Shown here piece after piece: positions 1 to 12,115 of a DNA stretch of 64,000 bases. The notes beneath the pieces were generated by a model. It was not told the origin of the DNA, ran no database searches, and saw only the letters and a list, made by a program, of their open reading frames with translations. The DNA is from Glandiceps talaboti. Lineage: Eukaryota; Hemichordata; Enteropneusta; Spengelidae. Location of the stretch: the NCBI RefSeq assembly GCF_964340395.1, contig NC_135549.1, positions 13,106,842-13,170,841 on the forward strand, in the 5' to 3' direction. Every line of letters starts with the position of its first letter. Position 1 is the stretch's first letter. A program made the position numbers and the translations under genes.

Positions 1-118
1 TCAGTGCCACAAGATTATCTGTGAGTTTACTTTTTCCCTTGAAAACTGTTGCATACGTTCCTTCCCCTAATTTGTCTAATTTGGTGTACGTTTCTAGTTT
101 GCCAAAACCTATTTCAGA
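1..118 (-). CDS. CDK16/17/18: PCTAIRE-type kinase, fourth coding exon, start of kinase domain (residues 138-176, cut by window edge)
   Basis: After a poly-pyrimidine tract and CCAG, the exon opens with [18 protein letters not shown], the PCTAIRE signature just before the kinase domain. The glycine-rich loop GEGTYATV (about 155-162) binds ATP phosphates and carries the Thr-Tyr pair typical of CDKs. The exon continues to VAL (174-176), and the first base of the next codon is at position 1. The catalytic lysine of the VALK motif, the PCTAIRE helix, the HRD and DFG motifs and the rest of the domain must lie to the left of this window. The gene is therefore incomplete here through the window boundary, not through damage. 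No frameshift or stop occurs in the visible 118 nt. Confidence 0.95.
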
Positions 119-3100
119 CTGGAAAAGAAAAAAAAAAGAAGAAATGTATACATTCAGTAAAGACAGATTTATCTAAAGTTTTGAAAAGCTTTCAGAACGA
201 AACATTATTTCCTTCCTACTGACTGGTAACAGGTAGTTAACTAATTTTCATGTGATCCATGTATTTGACATTCACCATACATACACATTACAGTGTATAC
301 AGGAAGACTGCAAAGGCCTCAAGGCCAGTATGACACATATATAATATCAGATCTTGTGACCTGCTCTACTTTCAGTGACAATTAGAATCATCTGTATCAC
401 ATGAACTGATATCAGTCTAGATTGAATTTCAAGTAATCTTCCTAAATTACATGAATTATTCCTACATTGTCTAGTTAGAAAGGTATTTATGAAATCTAAG
501 AACGGGTTTCATCATTTCTCATACATACCTAATTGAACCTGGAATTTTCTAGATTAATGAACATCATTTGAACTTTTTTATGTGATTTCAACTAAGCTGG
601 AGAAAGTCATGACATGATTCTCCTCATTCTACAGTGTAACAACTACGGCAATGTTACTAATTGTGATACAATTATTTCAATTTATGTCATATTGTCATGG
701 CAACTGTAGTCAATTTATAGACTGTATTATATTTCCTATTCGGTTCATTCATCTCTGACACTCCACTGAGGAAATGAGGCCAGCCAAACTACAAGGCTGT
801 GTTTTCTCCTTTTACAATGAATAGTAGTTATACGTCAAGCTATGACATGGTTTAGTCATAACTCTTCATCCTTTCCTTGTGGAGATTGCTTTACAAAAGT
901 GCATGCCCTTTGAGCTAGATCAGATACAGGTGAGGTGCTCATCACTCAGAATTGGGTCAAAGGTCACGACAGTCATACTGCATACTGAGATGTCATCTCA
1001 ACTTTTTTTTCAGTCTTGACAGGAATTAAAGGGAATATTCTTTTGGAGGTTTTTTTCTGATTGTTAGAAGACAATTACATTGAACTTATGGTTACTGAGG
1101 TAACTTCTGCTTTTACAAGCCTATACATGCACAGATTGATATATAAGAGTTCTTTCATACGGCCCTTGTATTGTTTATGATTGCAATAATTAAAACACAG
1201 TTGTATCTGCTTTCTGATAATGAAGACTCTTCCGAGGACATCACATAACATCACATCAGCACTCTCTACAAGACTTCACTATTCTACCAAAATCCACACT
1301 ATACATGTTCAAATATCTTTTTTGACAAAGATTTCTACTTCAATCAAGTTGGAATGTGTGTAGTGGCATACTGATATAATCTACTTCAGTACTTTAGGAA
1401 TGTAAGCTGCTATAGGCATGTCTATGGAATGTTTCCTCATCCCAATAAACATTTTTTTATTTTCTTCTTTAATTGTCTGTACAATTTTGACAAGCTGGAG
1501 GGATTTGTATGTCATCTGTTGATACAACACTACAAAGCAATAATTCTGAGAAAATATTTCAACTATATATTTCACGCACTGTGAATGTCTACAAATTAGT
1601 ACAAAACATGTCGACAATGCGTATGTCTACAATACATGTACATATCGTCTACAATACATGTCTACAATGTGTATATCTACAATACATACCGGTATCTACA
1701 ATGTGTATGTCCACAATACATATTTAGGATGTGAATGTCTACAATACATGTCTACAATGTGAATGTCTACAATACATGTCTACAATGTGAATGTCTACAA
1801 TACATATCTACAATTTGTATGTCTACAGTACATATCTACAATGTGAATGTCTACAATACATATCTACAATGCAAATGTCTACAATGTGTATGTCCACAAT
1901 ACATATTTACAATGTGAATGTCCACAATACATGTCCACAATACATATCTACAATTTGTATGTCCACAATACATATTTACAATGTGAATGTCCACAATACA
2001 TGTCCACAATACATATCTACAATTTGTATGTCCACAATACATATTTACAATGTGAATGTCCACAATACATGTCCACAATACATATCTACAATGTGTATGT
2101 CCACAATACATATTTACAATGTGAATGTCCACAATACATGTCCACAATACATATCTACAATTTGTATGTCCACAATACATATTTACAATTTGTATGTCCA
2201 CAATACATATCTACAATGTGTATGTCCACAATACATATTTACAATGTGTATGTCCACAATACATGTCCACAATACATATCTACAATTTGTATGTCTACAA
2301 TACATATTTACAATTTGTATGTCTACAATACATGTCCACAATACATATTTACAATTTGTATGTCCACAATACATATTTACAATTTGTATGTCCACAATAC
2401 ATATTTACAATTTGTATGTCTACAATACATGTCCACAATACATATTTACAATTTGCATGTCCACAATACATATTTACAATTTGTATGTCCACAATACATA
2501 TTTACAATTTGTATATCTACAATACATGTCCACAATACATATTTACAATTTGTATGTCTACAATACATATTTACAATTTGTATGTCCACAATACATATTT
2601 ACAATTTGTATGTCTACAATACATATTTACAATTTGTATGTCCACAATACATATTTACAATTTGTATGTCTACAATACATGTCCACAATACATATCTACA
2701 ATGTGTATGTCTAAAATACATATCTACAATTTGTATGTCTACAATACATATATACAATTTGTATGTCTACAATACATATATACAATTTGTATGTCTACAA
2801 TATGTCATTTATATTTCCTTTCACAGAGAAAAATCCTGGACAAGATAGCTAATTATCTGTTTGGATAATCCAGTATGTGTAACATTTGACATATATGCTT
2901 ACCAAGAATATAGTAATTGCTATGTGTAATTCTTATATCATCAATAACATCTTAATAATTATGTTTTGATCTGAACTGCATTTTGTTTTATGACAAGACT
3001 TTCCTCCGAGTGACATTAATAGATCAATATCTTGACATTCAAGCTTTCAAAGCAATTTCTTTCTGCTTTGTGATTTTGTTCAATAATAACACTTTAACAA

Positions 3101-3793
3101 GCTCTATACTGCTATTCTGATCAAAAAGGATATAGAAATCTTCTAGCATTTGCTACTTTTGATGCCACTAAAGATTTCATATATTCACAGCTGGCCATAT
3201 GTGGTAGTTACCACGATCTACTTAAATTCTAATCTGGGTACAGTCTAGTACTGCCTGGAGGGATACACTATGTGTCTGGTGACAATACACAGCCAGTTGG
3301 TTTATGGAATGTCAGTGTTTACACCATATGGTGGCAGTTTTGATATCAAAATAGGTAGTTTGATATATGGTGTCCACTATCTTGGCTAACCAAAACTCAA
3401 ATATAATTTTTCAAAATATGACAGCACATTTTGGCAAAAAATGATCCAACATCTCTTTAAATCAAAGATCAGTTTGAAGATATTATCTATATTCCTTGGA
3501 GGGATAAGCAAATTATTGTTAACATTTCACAAAACATTTTTTAAAAATTCAATTTTGAAATGACAACTTCCAAATGCACATGTACGGTAGTCTGTTTGAA
3601 ACCAGATGGCAAGAGATTTTGAGTACGTAAAAACCTAAATACCCACGCAAGTATCTCAATATATAACAGTTTCCATTGTTAGATCTGTGACGCCACTACA
3701 CTTGTCCACTGCAGTGAATGAGTACAACAGAGTCACAGATCCAGCAAGTAGACAGGCTGACAATAATGAAGAGGGTAGACATTGTAAACTTAC
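119..3793 (-). other. Intron between third and fourth coding exons
   Basis: This GT-AG intron of 3,675 bp carries donor GTAAGT at its right end and a pyrimidine-rich CCAG acceptor at its left end. It contains the 28-bp minisatellite at about 1608-2806. The remaining stretches, 119-1607 and 2807-3793, are AT-rich unique-looking DNA in which I see no exon, RNA gene or recognisable element. Confidence 0.9.
1608..2806. repeat. 28-bp minisatellite, about 40 copies
   Basis: The array repeats a 28-bp unit close to TGTATGTCCACAATACATAT plus TTACAATT, itself built of two roughly 14-bp halves sharing ACAAT. Copies vary at a few positions (GTCC or GTCT, ATATT or ATATC, ATTTG or ATGTG), and half-unit insertions reading CACAATACATGT occur. 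Because 28 is not a multiple of 3, the same peptide pattern appears successively in all three frames, and none of them meets a stop codon. This explains overlapping open frames of over 300 codons. I regard them as non-coding. Confidence 0.97.
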
Positions 3794-3922
3794 CAGAGAT
3801 GCTCTTCTTAGTCTCCTACTCAAGGGTTGATTAAACGGAGGACTAAGACTATTATTGTACTGTTGGATGAAACTCTCTGGAAGACGGATATCAGCTGGCA
3901 ATGACAGCCTTTTGTTAATGTC
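3794..3922 (-). CDS. CDK16/17/18: PCTAIRE-type kinase, third coding exon (residues 95-137)
   Basis: The exon is 129 nt, 43 whole codons, bounded by TTTTTCAG and the donor CTG|GTAAGT. It begins [16 protein letters not shown], which is almost invariant in vertebrate CDK16/17, and ends [11 protein letters not shown]. Ser101 in KRLS and Ser136 in RRAS fit the PKA consensus. They align with residues I recall as Ser119 and Ser153 of human CDK16, where phosphorylation of Ser153 blocks cyclin Y binding. The middle (about 110-126) is variable, as expected, and appears one residue longer than in human CDK16. Both exon ends are phase 0, so skipping would keep the frame while removing both PKA-like sites. 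Confidence 0.96.
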
Positions 3923-4074
3923 CTGAAAAATAGAACAAAATTATCAGTGTGGTAGATTGGAAAGAAGGAATGAAGAACTTACTTTTACTGGGGAATTGAA
4001 GGGATAAATTTTCCTGTTCATATAGTACTTGGATGTGATTTTTTGTTATCACTAGATAATTTTGGTAACTATGA

Positions 4075-4183
4075 CTCAGACTATGACTATATGACTATAT
4101 ATATATATATCATGCCTCCATATATTTTGATATTTAGTACATATATAATATAATGTATATATGTATATGTGTACATATACTGG

Positions 4184-4211
<28 letters not shown>
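4075..4211. repeat. TA/ATGTA-rich microsatellite
   Basis: This is an imperfect TA repeat with interspersed TATGTA words. It includes a clean TA tract at about 4089-4110 and another at about 4181-4211. It lies in an intron of the kinase gene. Confidence 0.9.
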
Positions 4212-4216
<5 letters not shown>

Positions 4217-5356
4217 CAAAATTACTTAAAAAGGAAAAAGCCCACATAATACAAACAAATCATCATCTACCGGTATAACACACTATAGATGAATGTCTAC
4301 AAATAAGCCAAGTAGTTATGAAACTAATTACTATGTACATACATAATAAAAAGAGGATTGTGTATAGTTATACAAGTATTAAATTGTTTTATTTAAGTAA
4401 GTTACTGTATTAAGAATAATAACAATTCTGACTAAGGCAGTAAGACTGAGAGTAAGTCTTAGTGATAGTAATAAGTATAGAAGGCTGTACATTTAGAATG
4501 TGGATAAAACAATAAATGGTGTTGGGTGTGGAAACAGCATTTCACCAAAACATTTCATGTCACTGCTGTTGGAATTGAAATTCCACAATAGCACTCAAAA
4601 CAATTACAGCAATGATTTATCACCCAAAAAATCTATCATATCATATCTACAGGCAATGTATGAACCACAACACCTTACCATACTAATGTATACCGAGGGT
4701 GGTGACAAGTCGCCAAAAATCCTTGCCTAAATTTAGTAATCTTCCAAAGTGCCTCTACAAGCCCATGATGACAGTGTCAGGATAGTGGAAACTACTCAGG
4801 CAAGAAATGTTCTTTGTCATTTATACCATCATTTGAATGTCATTAACAGCTGCATCAACACTACGCACTGATATCAAATGTTACACTTCCCTTACAGGGA
4901 AAGTTTACACTAGAATTATCTCTCATATACAGCTATTCTCTATACTGCTGTTTCCCTTTGATTCCAACAACCCTTCCTGTATAACGTAACCTTTTACATT
5001 CATGTCTTTTAGGACAAGGACAAATGTGGGGATGAAAGATTTCTGGGGAAAACATTATTCTTTTATTGTAATCAAACTTTTTGATTGAATTTGATGGCAC
5101 ACAAGGAGGGCAGGGGGTCATGAATATTCAAAAATTAAGGGTATTCACGACTGCATATCTATATGTCAAAACAGACTGTCAGAAATGTATACCAGGAGAA
5201 TATGAATTTACATGTAATCTGAAGCAGCCTATTGAGTTGTATGTCATAACATCCTGACTGCAGGGACATATTAGGTAACTGTCTGTCTGGCTCTGGATTA
5301 TTAATATAGCTTACAGACATAACACATATAAGGAGAGAACCAGTTGATTTCTGGAG

Positions 5357-5391
5357 GGGGGGAGGATTGGGGGGGGGGATGGGGGGGGGGA
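5357..5391. repeat. G-rich tract
   Basis: Several runs of 7 to 10 G on the plus strand are broken by A or T (GGGGGGG-A-GGATTGGGGGGGGG and similar). The minus-strand reading gives a proline-rich open frame that is an artefact of the C runs. The tract could form a G-quadruplex. Confidence 0.85.
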
Positions 5392-5974
5392 TTTGTTGGC
5401 CAGTGAGGGAGAAAAAAAATAATGTGATCCCGTAATGGCTTGAGAGAAAAAAAATGTTCCAACAGAGACAAAAGTAAAAAAAAAAATTGTTGCGATGTGC
5501 TGAAATCACTACACATGCAAGATATTTTCTTCCAGCTCCTGGTACTATTATGACGTCTTAAGTTAAAGGAAAGCAACTCAGATCAGTCAGCTTCTCGTGG
5601 ATTTTTTACCAGCTATCTCTTGTACATAAAAAAATATAGCAGAAGCATTTATTGTAAACTGCTACTTATTGCTACTTTCACAGAGCAAGTTAGTTGTGAA
5701 CCAGTGACATGTAGGTATAGTTATGAACTGCACATTACAAAATTGATAGCCAAGAAGAAGAAAAATTTGCTGCATTGCTTCTGCATATAGAAAAAATAAT
5801 TTGATGCAGGACTGACAATAGAAAAAAAAATACCGCCAATGGCATTGTAGCACAACTGGTTTTTAAAAATGTTTATCCATATGCTAGTCTATGCTAACAA
5901 TAGGTGTTTATTTGCTGAATAACTATCCAGTTGCCTATCCAACCATGTTGCTATCTTTACGATAAATGCTATCA

Positions 5975-7230
5975 TTTGGCTGTTGCTATGGGCGTGGTCA
6001 TGTTGTTAGATATATTTGCATACATTTGTGTATGTTTTTGTTCACTTGTGTATGAATTCCTGATATTGTCTTTGCAATATACGTGATCATTTGGCTGTTG
6101 CTATGGGCGTGGTCTTGTTGCTAGGAAAATGTACATACATTTTTTGTATGTTTATTCAATTGTCTATTAAACCCTGTTGTTATCTTTGTGAAATACACCA
6201 CCGTTTGGCTGTTGCTATGGGCATGGTCATGGTTACTAGGGTATTTGCATACATTTTTTGAATGTTTATTCATCTGTCTTTCTATTCCTGTTGTTATCTT
6301 TGCAATATACGTGATTATTTGGCTGTTGTTATGGGCATGGTCTTGATGCAAATTTACATACATTTTTTGGATGTTTATTCAATTATCTATTAAACCCTGT
6401 TGTTATCTTTGTGAAATACACCACCGTTTGGCTGTTGCTATGGGCGTGGTCATGGTTGCTAGGGTATTTGCATACATTTTTTGAATGTTTACTCACTTGC
6501 TTACCAGATGATGTTGTTATTTGACCAAAATATACTGCCATTTGGTTGTTGCTAAAGGGCGTGGTCATGGTCGCTAGGGCCAATTTTGTCAAAATGTTTT
6601 TAAGAAAATCTGCAGAATAACAGTTTCAGAAACATCTCGCCAAGTTTCAGACTAATTGACCAAGTACTTTTTGAGATATAAGTTTTTGACCAAAAATGAA
6701 CATTTTTACACCTAATTTGCACATCACTCATGGAATCATGGTATGCTTAATATTTCTTCGTCCATACATCCCTAGATACATTCCCATTAAATTTCAGCCC
6801 AATCTGCTCAGTAGTTTTAGAATTATAGATTTTTAACCAAAAAGACACATTTTTAGCCCTAATTTGCATATCACTGATGGAATCATCCCGTCATGAACAA
6901 ATCTTACTTTACATCCCCTTAAGAATGTTCCCACCAAATTTCGCACCAATCTGCCAAGTAGTTTCTGAGTTTAAGTTTTTTGACCAAAAATCACATTTTT
7001 TGACCCAAATCACACACCTGTGATGCGATCATTTTGATTTGAACAATTTCCCAACTAGACACCCAAAGTAATGGACCCACCAAATATCGTGGCAATCGGT
7101 TCAGCGGTTTTTGACTTTAAGTTGTTTACACACACACACACACACACACATCCACACACACACACACACAGACAGACAGACGCCGGGCGATCCCTATAGC
7201 ACTACTGAACAAGTTCAGTTGTGCTAAAAA
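5975..7230. mobile_element. Compound interspersed repeat: about six 114-bp units plus tail with CA/CAGA tract and terminal hairpin
   Basis: Copies of TTTGGCTGTTGCTATGGGC start at about 5975, 6090, 6204, 6318, 6427 and 6541, so the unit is about 114 bp. Alternate units resemble each other most, giving a 228-bp higher-order pattern. After them come three looser modules containing TTTTTGACCAAAAA and CACATCACT, then a CA/CAGA microsatellite (7127-7181). The end is an imperfect hairpin (7199-7226, AGCACTACTGAAC-AA-GTTCAGTTGTGCT) followed by AA. The order of internal tandem repeats, microsatellite, hairpin and CTAA resembles non-autonomous Helitron or Helentron ends, but there is no coding sequence to confirm it. 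The left boundary is uncertain. Confidence 0.65.
7127..7181. repeat. CA then CAGA microsatellite
   Basis: A dinucleotide CA tract, interrupted once by TC, passes into three CAGA units. It sits inside the tail of the compound interspersed repeat just before its terminal hairpin. Confidence 0.93.
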
Positions 7231-7282
7231 TTGATGTCACAGTGATGGGGGAAAAAATTTGCTGCCATACCCACTTCCTCCA

Positions 7283-7296
7283 CCCCCCCCCCCCCC
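7283..7296. repeat. Poly-C run (14 C)
   Basis: A homopolymer run of C lies in a pyrimidine-rich stretch just right of the compound repeat. Confidence 0.85.
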
Positions 7297-8381
7297 AACA
7301 TCAAATGGTTTGCCCCTAAATATAAATTAATAGGACACGCTGTCTTGACTAGTAGTGCTGTCTTGACGAGTAGTAAGGCTTTATATACACTGCATCTCAA
7401 AGTAATTAGGCAGTATTTCTATTTTTATGAGAGATGAGATCAGTAGAAATAGTCATTAAAAGCAGATTTAATTTGAATACCAGTGTTCCTGTGCTGAAGG
7501 AATGAATGAATGACTACAAATTACATGTAATGGTGACAGGGTTTCTATATATTAGAGCTAAAGATGTCAGTATTGTCTACACTAATAAAATTTTATACAA
7601 CAGAAGTTATGTTGATTGGTGTGTAACCCTTTATGCTGAAGTTATTACCTTTACCAACAAGGTTGGGTGGAGGATATATTTTCAGTTCTATTTATTTATC
7701 TGTCTGATTGTTGTAAGGAAATCTCACAATATTACAGGTAGATTTAAATGAAACTTTGTGGAAAGATTACCTACAAGACAAGGACTAATTACTTCAACTT
7801 TGGTGGAGATCTGATGCTAGGGCTAGATATTTGTGAAGATTTTAAGTAATATTATTATGTCATTACTAGCTATGGCAATTCGAGTTCCAAACCTTGAGGG
7901 CGCTCTGTTTGGTTTTTGTTTTGTGTGTAATGTTGGATTAAATAATGAGTATAATAGGAGAACAACTCGGCATTGCTATAATTATCAGACAGTTTTCAGC
8001 CTACAGTTGCTATGGATGTGGTTTTGGTTGCTATGAATCTTATCATAATTTTACCTATATTTACAACTTTTAATCTACACTTTGTGCCTGCTGGGAGTGT
8101 GGTTGCTATGCATTTTGTCACCAATTCTGAATGTTCATTGTTTAGTTACTCATACATGTTTCAGTCCACTAATATCAAAGTTTTAATTTAAGTACCTACT
8201 ATGGGTGTGGTTGCTATGAACGCTGTTACAATTTGGAATGTTCAGTTCTTAACAACTAAGAATAACAAAACTGAGGGAGTTCTCTATTATAAATTCCCAA
8301 TCACAGCAGGAGGGTCAACAATGAGGGGGGATGTATGAGGGGCAGGGACACATACAGTCATGTACCACTACCATCACTTAC

Positions 8382-8512
8382 CTCACTGAGTCTTCTTTGT
8401 AATCTTCTATTTTTATGTCGGATTTTGACAGGTGAATAAACTTCATCTGATGTACCTGAAGCTTGGTCACTTTCTCCATCAGATCCTATCCTAGGATTTT
8501 CATGGACAATAC
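8382..8512 (-). CDS. CDK16/17/18: PCTAIRE-type kinase, second coding exon (residues 51-94)
   Basis: The exon starts after TTTACAG with GT, completing Gly51 with the G from the previous exon. It then encodes 43 residues beginning IVHEN and ending QRRLSE, and stops at the donor GAG|GTAAGT. The stretch [15 protein letters not shown] (about 61-75) is a diagnostic block of the CDK16/17/18 N-terminal extension and is nearly identical to the vertebrate proteins. Ser77 before Pro78 (VYSPVK) matches the SP site that I recall as Ser95 of human CDK16. The segment ends in a basic RRLS motif. The extension precedes the kinase domain and in vertebrates controls cyclin Y binding. The exon is phase 1 at its start and phase 0 at its end, and is flanked by introns of about 28.5 and 4.5 kb. 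Confidence 0.95.
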
Positions 8513-9336
8513 CTGTAAAGCAAGAAATATAGGTTGTCTGATCACTGTCACAGATATAACAATTATATCAATTATGCATGCAATTATTCTATGATGTCCG
8601 AACAAACCTTATCATCCCAAGACAAATATATAAAATAAAATAAAATTAACTATATTTAAATCTACACCACACTATGACCTCTACATGAATGTCATGATTT
8701 GTTCAACAGGTTATTTCTGTTGACTAAAATAAGGGAGTGTGAAGACCTCCTAGTCTAGTACTATCCATGCATTGATCTCAACATCTCTATTTACAGGGTG
8801 AAGAGATAATTCAATACCATGTGTAGCATCTAGACTAAGAACTCCCTACTACAGTATTACTAAACTCAACACAGAATTATCATTAAACAGTACACTTAAC
8901 TTCCAAACAACACTTTTAATGCTGCCATTATTGGTCATGTTTGATTGGCTGATTATGGTCAATCTAATACTTATGGTAGTGCTAGCACAGTATAGAATAC
9001 AGTCAACCAATATGAAATCAGACATGTCCACTGTCATTACATCGGCAGTGTTACTTGCAAGTTGCATGGTAGTGAAATGTACTGCTCAACTATAGTTCTG
9101 CATACGCTGATTATGTCCACCACTAGCTTGGAATCCATGCGAATGAGGGTTTTGAATTCTTTATTCCCATTTGCCTGGATTCTAGTCTAGTCCACCACCA
9201 ACTCCCCATTATATATAAATGTTCATTGGAAAATGAACTTATTGAATTTAAGCCTCTCTCATAGCCCTCACTAGCTTTGCTATCAAAGGTTGTCTGTTTT
9301 TGCATTTACTTTGACCTCACAGGTCAGCTAGTCCAG

Positions 9337-9357
9337 CCCCCCCCCCCCCCCCCCCCC
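9337..9357. repeat. Poly-C run (21 C)
   Basis: An uninterrupted run of 21 C is followed by CT-rich sequence. It is long for an AT-rich intron, and its length in the assembly may be inexact. Confidence 0.9.
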
Positions 9358-10641
9358 TCCCTCCCCTAGTATGGTGCTCCCTCATTTGAAATGGTGGTGA
9401 ACAGAGCTGGCTTCTCCAGTTCAGATCAGATGATCATCCAATTGAGTGGTTTGTCTTTACTATATCACCGATGAGAAATCAACCATACTAGGGGTAACTG
9501 TTGGGTCGGACAATTAAACAAAGCCAGTGTGGGTGGCAAGAAAGTCTGAGTTTCATCTATACAAGGTACAATGAAGACAAAGACAGAATTACTTGAATGA
9601 GAGTTCTTTGCTCATTACCTGAAACACACATACAAAGTAAACTAATCTTAATGTCAATGATATGTTGCTCTGAAAGCTGGTAAACCAGTATGACTAAATC
9701 TATATAATACTGATGAAACATATTAAAACCTGTAAAAACAGCAATTGTATATATCACCAATGTCATTACATCATAAATGGTGGCAATTTTGTTTTGTCGT
9801 GAATCATGTTCTATTTATATTATATTACTATATGTCTTCTGTACTTGCCATGAAAAAGGAAACTCAAGCCATTGGAAAACTAAGATCACAACATATTAGC
9901 AGGTCTCATCTCATTTTTTGAACAGTTCCCGAGTATACTGTTTTAATATCTGGCCTTGTCAAAATTTTATCAATAATATATGCATGTATGCATGAACCAT
10001 TCATTCAAAATGCATTTCATTTATTTAAGTTATTTTTGTCCCAGATTCATATATTTCATTAAGGCGACATTTGTTATTTAAAATATTAACTTGGTCATAC
10101 CCAGTTTACCATCTTGCATTCAGAGCATCACATTAAAGTTGTATAATTGTGAAGGTGGTTTGTGGTGTGTTTTAGGATGTACAATGTACATGTAGTGGTG
10201 GTTCTGCTCTCAACTGAAATCATATTTTGTTTTGTTTTTGTTTTATTTCTAGAAAACACATTGTAAATCAAATTGAGCAATGCAAGAAATTGAGTCACAA
10301 CCAAAACAGCAGAAAGGTATAGTGTGATGAGAGTCAAATAAAATATGTAGGTTACATAAAGTAATAGAAAAGAGAAAGTGGAAGGGTGGATAAGGCATGA
10401 CATAAACATAATATGGCAAAGAAGACTTAAGAACAGAGAAGAATTTATCACACATCCAGCAAGAATAGATATATCTAGAACAACACAGTATGTCATGTAT
10501 TGAAATAACTGACAGAATAGAAGACAATTGACGTGTTAACATAACACAGATGTGAAAAGAAATAAACAGCCCATTTCATAGACAGCCAGCCACTGGCAGA
10601 AAAAAAAGGTAAATAAACAGACTCTATAGAGTCACATATAT

Positions 10642-10918
<277 letters not shown>

Positions 10919-11851
10919 GAGATAGACAGATGAATGACAAGCCAGTCTGACAACATATGAACAGAGACAGAGAGTCAGCTAACAAGCAGGCACAAACTGA
11001 AAAAAAATTTACTGAGGGTGCAAAATATTAGTAGCATGTCAATCAAGGCATATCATATTTTGTAGGAAAATCTTCCCTGGAGTATTTTCCTACAAGATAT
11101 CCCCCAACAATCAAACTATTGGTATTAAATATATGATATCTATTATGAACGTGTAACTTGATTCTACAAATCATAGTTTGTGACTGTGAGTGTGAGTGTG
11201 AGATGCAAGTCAATATCCCTTCCCAATTACACCTACACTTGTACATAGACAGCAAAATATCATGGAATACATTGTAATCATGTAAAACTTATACATGTAT
11301 TTATACCTCTTCTGCAATTTTCATTTACTTAATTGCAAAAATACAATTTAGTTTATTCAATTACACTTTATTTTTACGGAACAAACAGAATGACAAAATG
11401 GAAAATGAACAATTCAAGTGTATACAAAATTAGTATGCGGTATTAAATATGCAAAATCAATGTATTTTTAATAGTAAGATGTATCAATTATAGCATGATT
11501 TACCATATATGGTATTCAAGTATGCATAAATTACACCAAAGCATTCCATATATGGTATCAAGTTTGCAAAAATTATATTACAGTATTCCATATATAGTCT
11601 GTCTATGCATAATTGCATAATTAATGTTGATGGCACTGTTACTACACATGCACAACTACAAGTGAAAAACAGATGCATTAGAACCATACCAGTATAGATG
11701 TTACCTCTAAAAACAAACCTCAAAGTGAAAACTACATCAAAAGGTGGATAGAAATAAAAGAGGATGTAGGGTTGGGTGATGTAAAAATTATTCAAATGCA
11801 ATATTTCTAGCATCTCCTCCCAATCAGAATCTTCAATGAATGTAAGCATAC

Positions 11852-11899
11852 CTAGAGCAAATTCACGAACTTCTATTTGAGAATTTTCTTCGATGTACT
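11852..11899 (-). CDS. Candidate 48-nt cassette exon of the PCTAIRE kinase gene (tentative)
   Basis: Reading leftwards, a good acceptor (TTTCTTTCTCCCACAG) is followed by 48 nt and a donor G|GTATGC. Joined to the G that ends the first coding exon, it reads GAG then TAC ATC GAA and so on, giving EYIEENSQIEVREFAL. It leaves a single G that pairs with the GT of the second coding exon. It is thus symmetric phase 1-1 and could be included or skipped without changing frame. Vertebrate CDK17 has extra sequence at this position in the protein, but I see no residue-level match. The open frame also continues through the donor, so the unit could be fortuitous. Confidence 0.3.
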
Positions 11900-12115
11900 C
11901 TGTGGGAGAAAGAAACAATTTTTGAAGGTTTTCTTGATGTCTTGCACACCAACAAGATCAGGGAAGTCAATGAAAACATTCAAACTGGTGTTGTAAAGGA
12001 ATGGCAGAAAGCAAAGCTATAACATGTATGCTTTTACTATTATATCTGTATGAACATATTAACCCTTAGATTGAAAGATTGTTGTTCGGTACTTGCATGG
12101 AAGTAGATAAGGACG

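Larger units (their letters stand above)
3923..8381 (-). other. Intron between second and third coding exons
   Basis: This intron of 4,459 bp has donor GTAAGT at 8381-8376 and acceptor TTTTTCAG at about 3930-3923. It holds a TA-rich microsatellite (about 4075-4211), a G-rich tract near 5357-5391, and the compound repeat at 5975-7230. A looser series of GTTGCTATG-containing words follows at about 7960-8225 and looks like diverged relatives of that repeat. The 4212-5960 and 7231-7950 stretches show nothing else I can name. Confidence 0.9.

Noticed and set aside
1608-2806. CRISPR-like periodicity of about 28 bp
   Set aside because: There are no unique spacers between repeats. It is a direct tandem array in an animal intron.
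1735-2868. Overlapping plus-strand open frames of 247-333 codons
   Set aside because: They are entirely made of the 28-bp minisatellite, which has no stop in any plus frame. There is no independent coding evidence.
11484-11918. 144-codon minus-strand open frame as a whole gene
   Set aside because: Only the 48-nt portion bounded by splice-like signals is of interest. The remainder is low-complexity hydrophobic reading without motifs.
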